Origin: Siphonodentalium dalli
Lineage: Eukaryota; Mollusca; Scaphopoda; Gadilida; Siphonodentaliidae
Length of the DNA stretch: 64,000 bases
Assembly: GCA_032622095.1 (NCBI GenBank)
Contig: CP136067.1
Span: 132,497,990 to 132,561,989, forward strand
Direction of reading: 5' to 3'
Shown: in pieces, positions 23,968 to 35,760 of the stretch
How positions within the stretch are numbered: position 1 is the stretch's first letter
Layout: every line of letters begins with the position of its first letter
Translations under genes and position numbers: made by a program
The notes under the pieces: model-generated
What the model was told of the DNA's origin: nothing
Seen by the model: only the letters and a program-made list of their open reading frames with translations
The model's database searches: none

Positions 23968-24039
23968 CCAATGCATTCTCTTATATGTGCGAGACGACCT
24001 ATAGTCGACTCGCCTCGCATATATAAGAGAATGCATTGG
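23968..24039. other. 26-bp near-perfect inverted repeat (hairpin)
   Basis: The arm at 23968-23993 (CCAATGCATTCTCTTATATG...) pairs with 24014-24039 with one mismatch. The 20-base loop itself contains a smaller inverse (CGAC/GTCG). It is placed subterminally in T2. Confidence 0.8.
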
Positions 24040-24091
24040 TACAGGGTATATGGGTTGATACAAAAATCGGACCTGGCACTGAAAGGGTTAA

Positions 24092-24400
24092 AGATACAGG
24101 CCTCCTCCGTGGTTGGTATAGCTGTTAAAATAGCCAGATCCGCTAAAACCGCCATAAACAGAAAGAATATTAAATACAGATGTTGTTTTTATATCAATCA
24201 TAAATATCGCTGCATGCTATTGTCTTGTTTGTACATTTTGTTATGTAAACACTCATCAAAAACGTTACAGAACCAGTTGTTTATAGACAAACACTCGGAA
24301 CTACCCGATCGTCCAATAAAAATGTTCCGTTGCGCTGTGGAACACAAATATAAAATTATTGGCGCCATCAACAATAGCATTCAGAGTTTATTTTAATCGA
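24092..24400. mobile_element. TTAA-MITE family T1, copy 2, truncated
   Basis: It starts AGATACAGGCCTCC directly after the TTAA that ends T2 and continues with GCTGTTAAAATA, AAAACCGCCATAAACAGA and TTATGTAAAC as in copy 1. The far terminus is missing or diverged, so the end coordinate is approximate. T1 and T2 share one TTAA. Confidence 0.6.
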
Positions 24401-26000
24401 CCCATTCGAGCAGCTGTCAGTTCAAAATCCAGCTATTTACCGTTACTTCATGAAATGATCAAACAGAAAACGTGTACATAATATAATTGTTCTTGCAAAG
24501 AGATGAAACTATTTCAATCCAGTTAGTATTTTCTCCTAACCTATATATGGTAATACATACCAAATAAGAAATTTACTATGATAGTATTGTGAGTTGTAAA
24601 TTGTGGACGCACCAAATTAGGGGCTCTACAACCGACGTATAAAGCTCGAGAATCTAAATAAGGAAATGACGCAATATCGTGCATCTGCTTATAAACAATT
24701 CACTGCGCTTTTTGCGAAAAACTGAAAACACTTGACCTGCATAATATTGCATTAAAATCATCATATACTTTACTATTTGTATATTCTTGAGAAATTATCA
24801 TAATTTAATCAATGTTATTTATAAATTATAACCTATAACGAAAGTCACCCGCCCCTTTAAACTTTCCTTCTCATTTCTGCTGTGTAACCTGGCGTGTGGG
24901 AGAAGAGCTCTCCAAAATTGTGGATATAATGTATGGCAGGCTTTGTCACATTTTATCAGTTTTTCTATGATATGATTGGCCACATTGCTGCGACCCTTCA
25001 TTTATTTTTCTTATATCTTCCAACCTCGGGGTAAAGCACATACTAGTCCTTGATAGGTGGTGAAGGTGTATTGTTATTGTATGTTTGTCATTATTCTTCA
25101 TAACACAATATATACGCCGGGGCCCTCTTTCATTTAATCATATATCATATATTTTATTTTCTATCCACTGTCTATTAAATATCTTCTTGTTTAAACCCAG
25201 TTATTCAATGTTATTGATGAACACCTCATATTTAACTTTGTCATTTTCTCCAGTTCACTATACCATACATCACATCACGGAGATGACTATATATGTAAGT
25301 TGGCTGAAGTCGGGACAATGTTGGTGTACCCTTACTTGACCTCCATTTCTGACTTGAACACCACCAATTTGGGAACTATAAATTCATCATATGATGAAGC
25401 GGCTAATTCATCCTACTTTGTCTGAGAATGCGATCAGAACAAACCACAGAAAAACCTCTCGAGGAAAAAAACGACGGAAGCCTGCTTTCCGAACCAACAT
25501 CTCCAAACGCAGCTCGAATGGTTGAAAATCCATTCGAATTGAAAATTGCGTAACACAACCTCTACACGTACCATAGAATATACAAGTATAAAGTAACATA
25601 TATAAAATACACTATTATCTTGATCAAATGACACAATATTTGCGCTTACTAATTTATAATTTGAATAAAGCTTGTTCTACATATATAAGGTTCGACACGT
25701 CCATATCTAGGTTGAAAAATGACTTATATTATTGAATGATTGTTTAATAAAACTAAATATTCACGATGTACCTTATGCAAACAATGCATGACGCCAATTT
25801 TCTATAATCTACATGATGATCATATATTATATAAATAGCTGGTTATAAAATATATTTGTACCACAGGCAAATCATTCTATTCTTTGACGTCGATATACAA
25901 AAGCACTAAATATTTTAAACAACATTTTGGAGGTGACCCGGCCGACAATGGCTTTGGCTAGAAATGCCAGCAAACACTCTATAATCGTGTAAGTAATGGT
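24400..26000. other. No supported feature
   Basis: AT-rich, with short frames of 60-84 codons and no motifs. No repeat structure was seen by eye. Confidence 0.4.
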
Positions 26001-26001
26001 T

Positions 26002-26082
26002 AGAGCACAAGAATTGTTCTTTACCAGAATCAATCGAGTCGGAGACGAGATTTATTCTGGTAAAGAACAGTTCGCGTGCTCT
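26002..26082. other. ~33-bp imperfect hairpin
   Basis: AGAGCAC..GAA.TGTTCTTTACCAGAAT from 26002 is inverted at the right side, ending AGAGCAC-complement at 26082, with about four mismatches and a short loop. It may be a foldback MITE or a hairpin RNA source. Confidence 0.7.
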
Positions 26083-26475
26083 GACCGACTTAGAGAATAA
26101 ATTGATCACACATAATGCAATAAACTGGAAATGTGCCGTACGCTGGCCGCGATTGGACACAATAGCCGGTTAGCCACGCCCAAAAACGTGATTAACGTGA
26201 ACTGAATGTGAATTGATATGTCCGAAACAACACGGACTGTTCCCACTTTGAAGCGCCCGTGCGATTTGTTTGTTATGAGTTGCGGGTGCCTAACAATGGG
26301 ATAATCATTGAACTATTCATTCGCCAGCCTTGGGAATTGGTGTGCTTTACCAAAAATTAGGGAACGATTGCAACAATGGGATTGTGCTCTAACAATAGTT
26401 ATAGCGTGACCTCTTTTCATTGGTCATGCATAATACGGTATTACATAGCTAACTCATTATTACCACGAACGTCCA

Positions 26476-28612
26476 GGGCCCTGTTTCATGAAAGCAACTT
26501 ATGACATAGTTGGGACTTAAGATGGTCATAATTTCGAACTTCAGTCATAAGTGCGTTTCACGAACAAGGTCTTAACTTAAGATGGTCTTAACTTTGGTCT
26601 TAACTTTAAGACTGCTGTGAGGTGTCATAAGATAATCTTAAAGTTAAGACCCCCGTGATAAGTGGCATATCGATCACAAGTATGGCGGCCTACGTTATTT
26701 TGCAATTACGGAGATATCTGTACATTGTCTGGGTGGGCAATTCGTCGTCTGGTATACAGGGTCGTGGCTACAGAGTGAGAGGGGGTGTTCGCCTCGAAAT
26801 GTCTGACTACACCCCCTTAAACAACACCAAATTCTCTTTGGGTTTAAACATTCCAACTGGTACCTCAAACTTTCCAAAACCAAAGTTTGGAGAGGGCACC
26901 CCCCCCCCCACCGTATAACCATAGGGTTAGTTTGGTGAAAACAATTCAGAGCACAGGCTTATCATTAGGGACGTGGCGAATGGGGTTTGTGTGTTGTCTA
27001 CCCCCCCCCCCTCCAACCACACACACACACACACACACTTTGGTCAAAATGTTTAGCAATTGGAAATTTCATGCCTGACAACAATATTAATCGTACACTA
27101 TATATAGGTAGACAAACAGCAGCAACCGAAAATAACCAACTTTAGGGGCGTCAGGTTAGAAATTTCGAGCTGTTGGAATATTTGAGATACCAATTGGAAA
27201 GTTTAAATCCAACGGGTGGGGCGGACATGGCATTTCGCGAACATGGAAGTTTGGCCCGGTTCAATTAAGGGACGGGTGCAGTTGGAAATTGCACGATGTG
27301 CACCCCCCCCCACAGAGACCAACTAGCCACCCCGAGCCTCGTCGAATGTAGGATATAGTCAATTATCAGCTGTGTATGAAACCTATAGATAATATATATT
27401 ATAAAATTGTATTACCCACGAATTAAACTTTTTATAAGAATTATGGCCTAGCTCAAAGCTCAAAGCTCACAATCTCCTCTATGTTATTCCATATGTGTGT
27501 GTGGAGATGGGGTAAAATGAGATCAATTAATGTATTGATTCTTTACTCTTTCCAAATTTCCGTCGGCTGTTTACAAAGCAGATATGTCATATAGGAAAGG
27601 TAACACAAACGCTCTTTATCAAAATATGTTTTAGAAATAGTGACAATTTTCTATAGAGAATATTATTTTTATTGAGTTTATGCCCACGCCCATATGTCGT
27701 GATTTTTAAGGCTGTCCAAATTTTTGTCATGTTTTTTTTTTGCAGGGGTGGGATGACCGTTGTACAGCATACTGCATATATGATATACACACCCGTAACG
27801 ATGACACCCCTTAATACGAGTGTGTTAATGAAAACGTAGTTATATATATATCCATGGTATGACAACCGCATAAAACATCTGCATAAAAATAATAAAAAAG
27901 TTACTCTAACAAATATTTTTCATTTCCCTTTGAATCGAAAAATGACCTATGTGTGTCCTGATGATATCGCCGATTTATTTTGATTATTGCTACACGTAGA
28001 GAGCGTAGTCGATAATATACGAGTTATGTCGGCTCACATAAAAAAAATCGCCACCTGATCATTGCGCTCAGTGGACTAACTCGGCGTGCATGCATGGTTG
28101 CAGTCATGCATCGATCCATATAATTATATTGTCTTATTTCTGACACCGCCACTCGTCAGTAAACGTAAAGCTCGTCATTTTAAGAGCCTGCTATGTACTC
28201 ATGTTCGAATTCACATCGTGAAACTCATACAAGTCTAAGATCCATATGCGAATATAAGGCCACTGACTATAGACACTAAGATACATACGCTGATTCGCCC
28301 ACCCCACACCGGCCGCTATCCAGCATCCCTGTCACACAATAATGTCAACTCGGACTCGGCTCTTTCTCGATAACCTCTCAATGCCGTACATAAAGATTGC
28401 ACAAGCCCACATTTTTTTGTTCCGGACTGTAGATAATTGTCGATAACCAGTCTAAATGAGCGGGAACTTAACATACTACTTAAGTAGGACTTAATCTTGT
28501 TTTGTGAAACGCGTTCTTGAAACGGAAAAGTTACACCATAAGATCCACCTTAGATCTTAGATTAAGTCCATCTTAAGATAATCTTATGACCTTGCTTCAT
28601 GAAACAGGCCCC
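26476..28612. mobile_element. Element X, copy X1
   Basis: The left end GGGCCCTGTTTCATGAAAG, then CTTATGACATAGTTGGGACTT, matches the left end of X2. The right end CTTGCTTCATGAAACAGGCCCC matches the right end of X2. The interior (poly-C repeats near 26898 and 27001, an AC run at 27018-27039) differs from X2 and X3. No transposase is visible. The uninterrupted GACTTAAGATGG near 26517 is the empty site for the insertion in X2. Confidence 0.65.
26898..27320. repeat. Poly-C-bearing repeat segments and (CA)n
   Basis: C runs of about 9-12 lie at 26899-26909, 27001-27012 and 27303-27311, with CACACACA at 27018-27039. Flanking words (GGAAATTT, CAATTGGAAAG) relate them to 9140-9285. Confidence 0.55.
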
Positions 28613-28665
28613 AGGGCCCTGGGCCCTGTTCCATGAAGGCAACTTGTGACATAGTTGAGACTTAA

Positions 28666-30063
28666 GGTCTATTCTCATTGCACACGCGCGTGCGATTAAT
28701 CGCAGCGTTTTTTAAGGTGCGTGTTAACATAATGCAGAGCGATTCGTGATCAATTACCTTCCTCAAACAACCACGTCCTATTCGTGACCAATCAAGCAAT
28801 CAACCTCGTCATCGAGATAGCCGTTACAGAGAATGGCATGGTTCACTCGGTCACATATACTATCCGGGTACAGTCATTCTCATAACTGATGGGCGATAAA
28901 ATAATAAATGAAGTACGGAAAGGAGATAAAAGGAAATGGCTTGGAAAGAAGTTTCCAACGTATAGCTAGCATCAGTGGTGATTTTTGTAGAATTCAATCG
29001 AATTATATTACCTGTCAGTCTCGCGCAAAACTGTACCCAAGATTGTGAATTATAGATTGATAGTAATGTGCCGTTCAGCATGTGCGATCAATAATGATAA
29101 GCCGTCGATGACGATCAAATTGAAATCAATCGCTCATGCGAACAGCATCCTGGCGACAGAATGAGACCTTAAATGATGCGTGTGTGACTCTTAAGGTCGA
29201 ATTCTGAGTCCCATCACTTATTCTATTTCAATGGTGGTTCGTAAATTATAGTACCGCGTTGTTACTGTTGCCAGCGGCTATACAAATCAGCACTCGATGA
29301 TGGGGGAGGGGGTCTGAAAAAAGAAACGTTCATACACAGGGTTGAACATAAAAATCCCTCCCAACCATGGGTCTATCATCCTCCCTACATGCAAATATAT
29401 TTGTTTTTCCTCCAACAAATTGGGGTCTCATCCCCTCTTTCCCCATAATTTTTACTGGATATCATATGTTTGAGTACAACTGTTTTAAATGAGCTTTATT
29501 CAGAAAGACGATTTTTGTCAGACCTAGCTAACTATAAAGTAAAATTTTGAAAGATCTAATTCAACCACTTGAGTACACTTTTGATAATCTTGAGTGATAA
29601 TAACAATTATATACACAAAACTCCTGTAATCTGGGTTGTGATCGTACTATATAGTGTTATATACGTTTCAAGCTGGAATAAAATATGCATATTTATGCCC
29701 AACTACATGGAATTGAACCCTCTATTTCTAATTATAATTAGCTAGATATAAATTGTGTCATCAAAACTTATGTCATTGTGATGGCATGGCTCGTTATACT
29801 CAACTTATACCTGAGTAAATCTAACAGAGGAACATTAAAGTTAATGTGTCAGCATATATATATGTGGTCACCCCAACCAAAAGTACTTCATCATCCTCAA
29901 ACCTACCCTAGCCCTGTGTATGAATGTGTTTGTCAGACCCCACCCCTATTGGGGGCACTCTTAGCAGTGGGAGGAAGAAATGCAATCGAACACACATATA
30001 GAGCCGCTCGACCTTAAAAAACGCTGCGATTAATCGCACGCGCGTGTGCAATGAGAATAGACC
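28666..30063. mobile_element. 1.4-kb non-autonomous DNA transposon with a perfect 53-bp TIR
   Basis: The first 53 bases, beginning GGTCTATTCTCATTGCACAC, are exactly inverted at the right end (30011-30063). The element is flanked by CTTAA on both sides (28661-28665 and 30064-30068). The uninterrupted GACTTAAGATGG exists in X1. Each TIR contains two small palindromes, CACGCGCGTG and GCGATTAATCGC. No transposase is visible. The TIR shares GCACACGC and GCGATTAA with the Harbinger-like element at 41.5 kb. Confidence 0.85.
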
Positions 30064-30858
30064 CTTAAGATGGTCATAAGTTCAAACAGCAGTCATAAGT
30101 GCGTTTCACGAACAAAGTCTTAACCTAAGATGGTCTTAACTCTGGTCTTAACTTTGAGACTGGTGTGAGGTGTCATAGGATAATCTTAAAGTTAAGACCT
30201 ACGTTGTGATCCGCAGTTGGTCCGAAATGTGGATGGGATCTAGTGCATGTATATATTATTATAAACACATTTAACTGAATAACACCTTGCTAGCATGGAG
30301 GGGTGTTTCAGAAATGGTAGTAATTAATAACAAACTGGTAAGCTATAGCAGTGACGTGGCCAGTGGTTGCAAGATTGGCGGGGTGTCCGCTACTATCTGT
30401 AAAACGCCAAGACCGGACTATATATACATTTCTAATTGCTGTAACAAAAGAATATATTTACATAGAGTTGAACATCATTTGCGATTCAAATCACCCAATC
30501 GCACTGTAGACAATAATCATGTTGAGACAATTAATCCGAACATTTTTACATCGATGATAATAGTGAATGATTTATACTCAGTTTTTTTTATAAATGCTTA
30601 TGTCAGCTATCATTATTATTTACTTGCCTTTCTATATTAGTATGTTATAATTTGATTGTAAAAATGTATTGTATATGTACCCCGTATATATACCAACAAG
30701 ATAATAATACATAATATGTGTTATTTTATTATTATTATGAATATTATCATAATCTATTAACTATGAAATAAAAAGATATATAGCATGTATATAGTATACG
30801 GACCGCGCGGGCACACCGGGATCCACGAAAGAACATATAATATCACTGTGAACTTGTC

Positions 30859-30953
30859 CACAGACCCCTGGGGGAATTACTAAAATACCAATATAGACTA
30901 TACCAGTGGTATAGTCTATATTGGTATTTAGTAATTTTCCCCAGGGGCATGTG
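30859..30953. mobile_element. Palindromic mini-element, copy 1 (inside X2)
   Basis: The arms CCCCTGGGG, then AATACCAATATAGACTATACC, are inverse around a 1-3 base centre, making an almost perfect hairpin of about 40 bp per arm. It is the counterpart of copy 2 in X3. The flanks TGTGAACTTG and TGTGAACCGA resemble a decayed target duplication. Confidence 0.8.
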
Positions 30954-31060
30954 AACCGACCGTCTGTTCACGTGTTGTTAATTATAAACGCTCTTTATTA
31001 GAAGTCGTTGATTTGGTTTTTATTAAAACATACATTATATGCAGAATGTCGTTCAACGTA

Positions 31061-34000
31061 ATAGTCGGATTCCTTATGTCGAAAAAAAGGGTCGCGCGTT
31101 TTCGGAATGTTAAAAGCGATATGACAACGGTTTCTATACTATGAGTGTGTCTATTTTCAGAATCTACCTGTTTCCAGCTTGATATTTTAGTGGAAACAGG
31201 TTTGTGTGAGGCTTTTGTTTGTGTACCCCTCTATTTTTTTCCCCGTCCACCTGGTAATAAAAACATGCTATTACCCATGCATATCATGTTCGGTAAGTGG
31301 CTTTCTTTGTTCCTGGAAATCGAAAAACATGGAGAGATCTTACCACAAATTGCATATTTACATAATTAATGCGGAAATTTACCATAAAATCATCAGATGA
31401 ATTGTATTTATGACTGAATTTTCAATTTACTTTCCCAAATATTAAGGTATTGAATATTCTTAAAATCAGCTACATCACTTATAGACGAACATAAACAATC
31501 TACAAGGATAAGTTGATCATATGTCACAAACAAAACTTCGATACATCGATTTTTGATAAATATATCGCAGAAAAGCTAACCCTACCCCCACCCTCGCTGA
31601 TTTCACAAATCAGATTCCTTTGGTCGAAAAAAAACGGTCGCGCAATTTCGGAATGTCAAAGACGACATGCGAACGGTTAATTTATCAATAGCGTGTCTAA
31701 TTTCAGAGTTTACCTCTGTCCAGTTGAAATTTTATTGGAAAAAAAGTGTTTTTGGACTGTTTTAAGAATTTAAAGAGCGTTTACTTATTATACAAATATT
31801 AATCCTCATAACTAACATTCTGGTGGACTGTGCGAGTTGAAATTAACAAAAGTATCAAATATGGAAGTATCCTTTCCTAGTCTACTTGTTTCCAGTCTGA
31901 CATTTCAGTGAAAACAAATTGTTTGGACGGTTTAAAAAAAATTAAAGAGCGTTTCCTAATTATACAAATATTAACTAACACGATTAGCCTTATCATGAAT
32001 TGTGCGAGTTGAAATTATGTACATATAAGTCTCCGCGGGTACAGTAATACAGTTGCGATCAAAATTAACGTTGAGCCCTATAGAGAGTTTGAAAATTTAC
32101 TCAAATGTTCACAGTGATGGAACATAATGGCTATGATATATGCACGGCTCTTACATGTGATCTACCGTAACTACGTGTGATTTTACGAAATTAACTTGCA
32201 ATATAGTCAGGCCACCAGATACAGTAGTTGATAAAAAATGTGGTTCACATCAATCATATACATTACAATCACGTGTTTCAGTGATAATGTCCACTATTCT
32301 ACAAATGTAATGTTTATCAAGACTAAAGTTTCAGGATGTCGTTGTAAATTGATTGATGGTGTTTTTCATCAATTGACAAATTAATGTTTATTGCCAGCAT
32401 AATACGGAGTTGTGTGCTAACAAATCTGCGAGTCATATTTATGTAAGTGTCAGTCACTGCTTGTTAAAATTGTTCGGTCATGTAGAATTTTTTATATTTT
32501 CATGCCAAGCTATGGTGCTTATGGATCATTCTGTTTTAGTATTACATTTGGAGAAACCAGACCAACATCGATGTAACAACTACAACAACTCATATATGCC
32601 AATTAAATAGGGTGGTATTGTTTCAAATTTTAAACAATGTTATCATGTCCATATGTATTGCTAAATATTACTGGGCATAGATGATTGTTGTTCTATATAA
32701 TTCATGGTCGGGTTTAGCCAAATTAGGAGTTTAAATTATGTTCATCTGATTATAAAGAAGACACTTTCTCTGTCCACCCCGGGATACATGTTTCACATAC
32801 TAAATTAACATCTTAGTCAACATAACAAATCACTCCCTCAAATCCTTTGCCATATAAGAATTAAAATAAATTGTCAGTATAAATAGGCAAGACATCTCTG
32901 GACACGTTCCAAGAGAGAATATATTTATAAGAAACATATATGTGCATTATGTGCTTGGTCTTATATATATGGAACAAAACATTAAGGTGTAAGTGACACA
33001 GTGCGGGGACAATACTGTGTCGAAGAACATAGTTGAGGGGACCCTTCTATCATCCTTCATAATGTATTATGACCCCATCTGTTGTGAACAAACCATTGAC
33101 TTAGACTTAATGGATCGTTCTCCCCCAATCATATACTTGGCTTTGAACCGATCAACAATCTGGACCGTGGTATTTTCCCGTAAATTAGATAGTGTCTATA
33201 GTCGGACGGATGGTATTGGTTATGTTCAAATTGTGACACACATATGAAACTGTACATGTTTGTCCCCATGGGCCATTGAGCATTATAAGATCGAGAAACT
33301 TAGTCTATGCAACTACCGGAAATTCACTGGAAATTGCAATTATAGCTCAGGGTCGTAATTCAACGTCAGTGTTTGCGTTTCCGATGCAGTTAACACCCAA
33401 ATGTGAAATTTGAGATATACCTGGCCGTCAGAGTGAACCAAATGTCTTATTTAAGATTAGCAACGGTTGCCAATCAAATACCACAATGGTGTACTAATCA
33501 TTCATTGGTATTGCCTTAATTTAGTCAGTGTCTAATCACATGGTGCTGGTTTTGTTCAAAGTTGGTCACATGTATGTCTAAAACCATGCAGCCATGTTCT
33601 GCATAGGCCACTGATCATTATAAGATCGGGAGACTTTGCCACCCGATAGATCCTTAGCAACGGTTACTAAGCACCTGCTCGGAATTTGCAGGAAAATGCA
33701 GCTATAGTTGATATCTATTTACCCATTAAGCTCTACTTTAGTGGAAATTCGAATTTACTTGATTTTCACAGCTATACACGAAGCGTGGAGATTAATTGTG
33801 GTCAGAATATTGATGGTGAATGTTGGGTTTCAGTCGTTGTACTGAAGTTCGCCAAATGTAACTGGCGTGGAAAGTGTGTAAGCAAAGCCTATACCGCTAT
33901 AGTAAAGATATAAGCTGCGCCGAAATGTCCATTTATCAGTAGCACAAATCCTGTAAAAACACAAATTCTCCCAGTGTATGTTGGATAGACTTCGATGACA

Positions 34001-34861
34001 ACGATTGAGTTAATGACAACGAACAACTACCATCTATACCTATGTATTTGTGACACTACACCCCGTTATGATCAACGATGTGGCTTCAAAACTAGTCAGT
34101 GGACAACAAGACAGACAAGTATCATACAAAACAATAATTTAATATGTAATCACATCGTGAAACTTCAGTCTTGTTGGGAATATTTTCGTTTGATTCAACA
34201 GACTGCATATTATCGAAATTACAAAACCATTCGACACTTACTTTTGCCAATTACTGTATCTTGAGGCATAACTATATCATATATTGCATCTATTAAATCA
34301 CGGATAGTTACAGTGGGTCAAACACGAGTGTTAATCTTCATATATAGTTGCGCACGATTGCCAATAAGTGATATTACAACCAATGTTTGAGCATAACACG
34401 AAACACAGTGTTAAATTTTGATTGCAACTGTAGCGAGCAAGAATCACCTGACCACACCCATTTGTTTTAAAACTACGTCTGTGTTCATACTTAGTATTTT
34501 TTTAGGAATATCAGTACGCGCATATCATCATACGCAAAATGGCGCCATTTATCCAAAGTACTAGAATCTCCATAGGGCTCAGTGTTAAATTTTGATCACA
34601 ACTGTAGCCAACAAGAATCAACCGATCACATCAAAATTTTCAAATCGCAACGATCACCATACGCCAGATGGCACCATTTATCATTTTCTGTAAATACGAA
34701 ACGCTCTCTAAATTATGTTGACCCCGATTTAGGCCGACCCGCCAAAATTCAAGAATGGAAACAAGTCAATCCTGAAAACACACCTACTAGGCATACAGAA
34801 TCCATTTTCAGATCGCTTTTAACAAACCAAAAATGCAAAATGACATAAGGAATCAGACTAT
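31061..34861. mobile_element. 3.8-kb DNA transposon with long imperfect TIRs
   Basis: It begins ATAGTCGGATTCCTTATGTC and ends with the inverse of ATAGTCTGATTCCTTATGTC. Similarity between the arms continues for well over 100 bp (AAAAGCGAT, TGTTTCCA and others on both). AACGTA flanks it at 31055-31060 and 34862-34867. X3 carries the region uninterrupted. Short internal duplications are present (31090/31625, 33270/33600, 34405/34585). No transposase motif is seen in frames of 64-89 codons. Confidence 0.8.
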
Positions 34862-35760
34862 AACGTACTTTCGAAGTTCATACGCAGTTTGTTAATTATA
34901 ACAGGCGTTTAGCACATGTGTCAACAGAACCAGAGCAAATGGCACTAACATCATTTACATATGGCTTCTACAAGTATGTCTCAGATTGGAAATAAGTATA
35001 TTTGGAGCACGATATGAAGTCCTATTCACATTATAGCAATATACATAAAGAGCGTTTTGTGTTAGTATTCCATGAATGTTGGCAATCAATACAGAGCGTT
35101 TAGCTCAGTGCTTCCATTGTGGTGTATTGTATGTGTATGCCGTCGTGGCGACATATTCGGTTTCCTGGTATTATATATGCTTCAAAGAGGTATAATGTAT
35201 TAGAACCTAATATCAGCATTGAAATGAGCGAACATATGTCTCTCGTCGCCTTAATGGCATGTTATATGTGTGAAGGTTCATGCACATTCTGAGTTAGAAT
35301 GTATAAGTCCCTTTATTAACTGAAATAATATATTTGAGCTCGATACGTTTGTATAAAATAGACATTGGAAGCATGCAGCCATGTGTGGATGGGGTCTGAC
35401 GCGAAAACACAGTTAAAAAGCGCGCTCGTGCAGTTAAGTATGCACCAGTCATTATACTGATTATCGCCCTTGCATTAAAATATCATAATTATTCTTAGAC
35501 ACGCCCTAGTATATGTCACCAGACACTGTACCTAGGCATATAACACACAGAGAACCTTTTTTTTGTGTGCATAGCTGTAATAAATTGTCGAGAGCCAGTC
35601 TAAAAGCGCGCGAACTTAAATTACTACTTAAGTAGAACTTAATCTTGTTTTGTGAAACGCGTTCTTGAAATGGAAAAGTTACATCATAAGATCCACCTTA
35701 GATCTTAGATTAAGTCCATCTTAAGATAATCTTATGACATTGCTTCATGAAACAGGCCCC

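Larger units (their letters stand above)
18277..24087. mobile_element. TTAA-flanked element T2, split by T3 and the LTR element
   Basis: CCCTTTCAGTGCCA starts at 18277 after a TTAA (18273-18276), and its exact inverse ends at 24087 before a TTAA (24088-24091). Without the insertion between 18417 and 23738 the element would be about 490 bp, a normal size for a piggyBac-type MITE. The strong hairpin at 23968-24039 lies inside its right part. Confidence 0.62.
28621..35760. mobile_element. Element X, copy X2, split by two other transposons
   Basis: It begins GGGCCCTGTTCCATGAAGG and ends TTCATGAAACAGGCCCC. After removing the insertions at 28666-30063 and 31061-34861 it is about 1.95 kb. It is then collinear, in inverted orientation, with X3. 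No coding region is seen. Confidence 0.75.

Noticed and set aside
23971..24396. 141-codon plus-strand frame
   Set aside because: It spans the border between two TTAA elements and the T2 hairpin, so it cannot be one gene.
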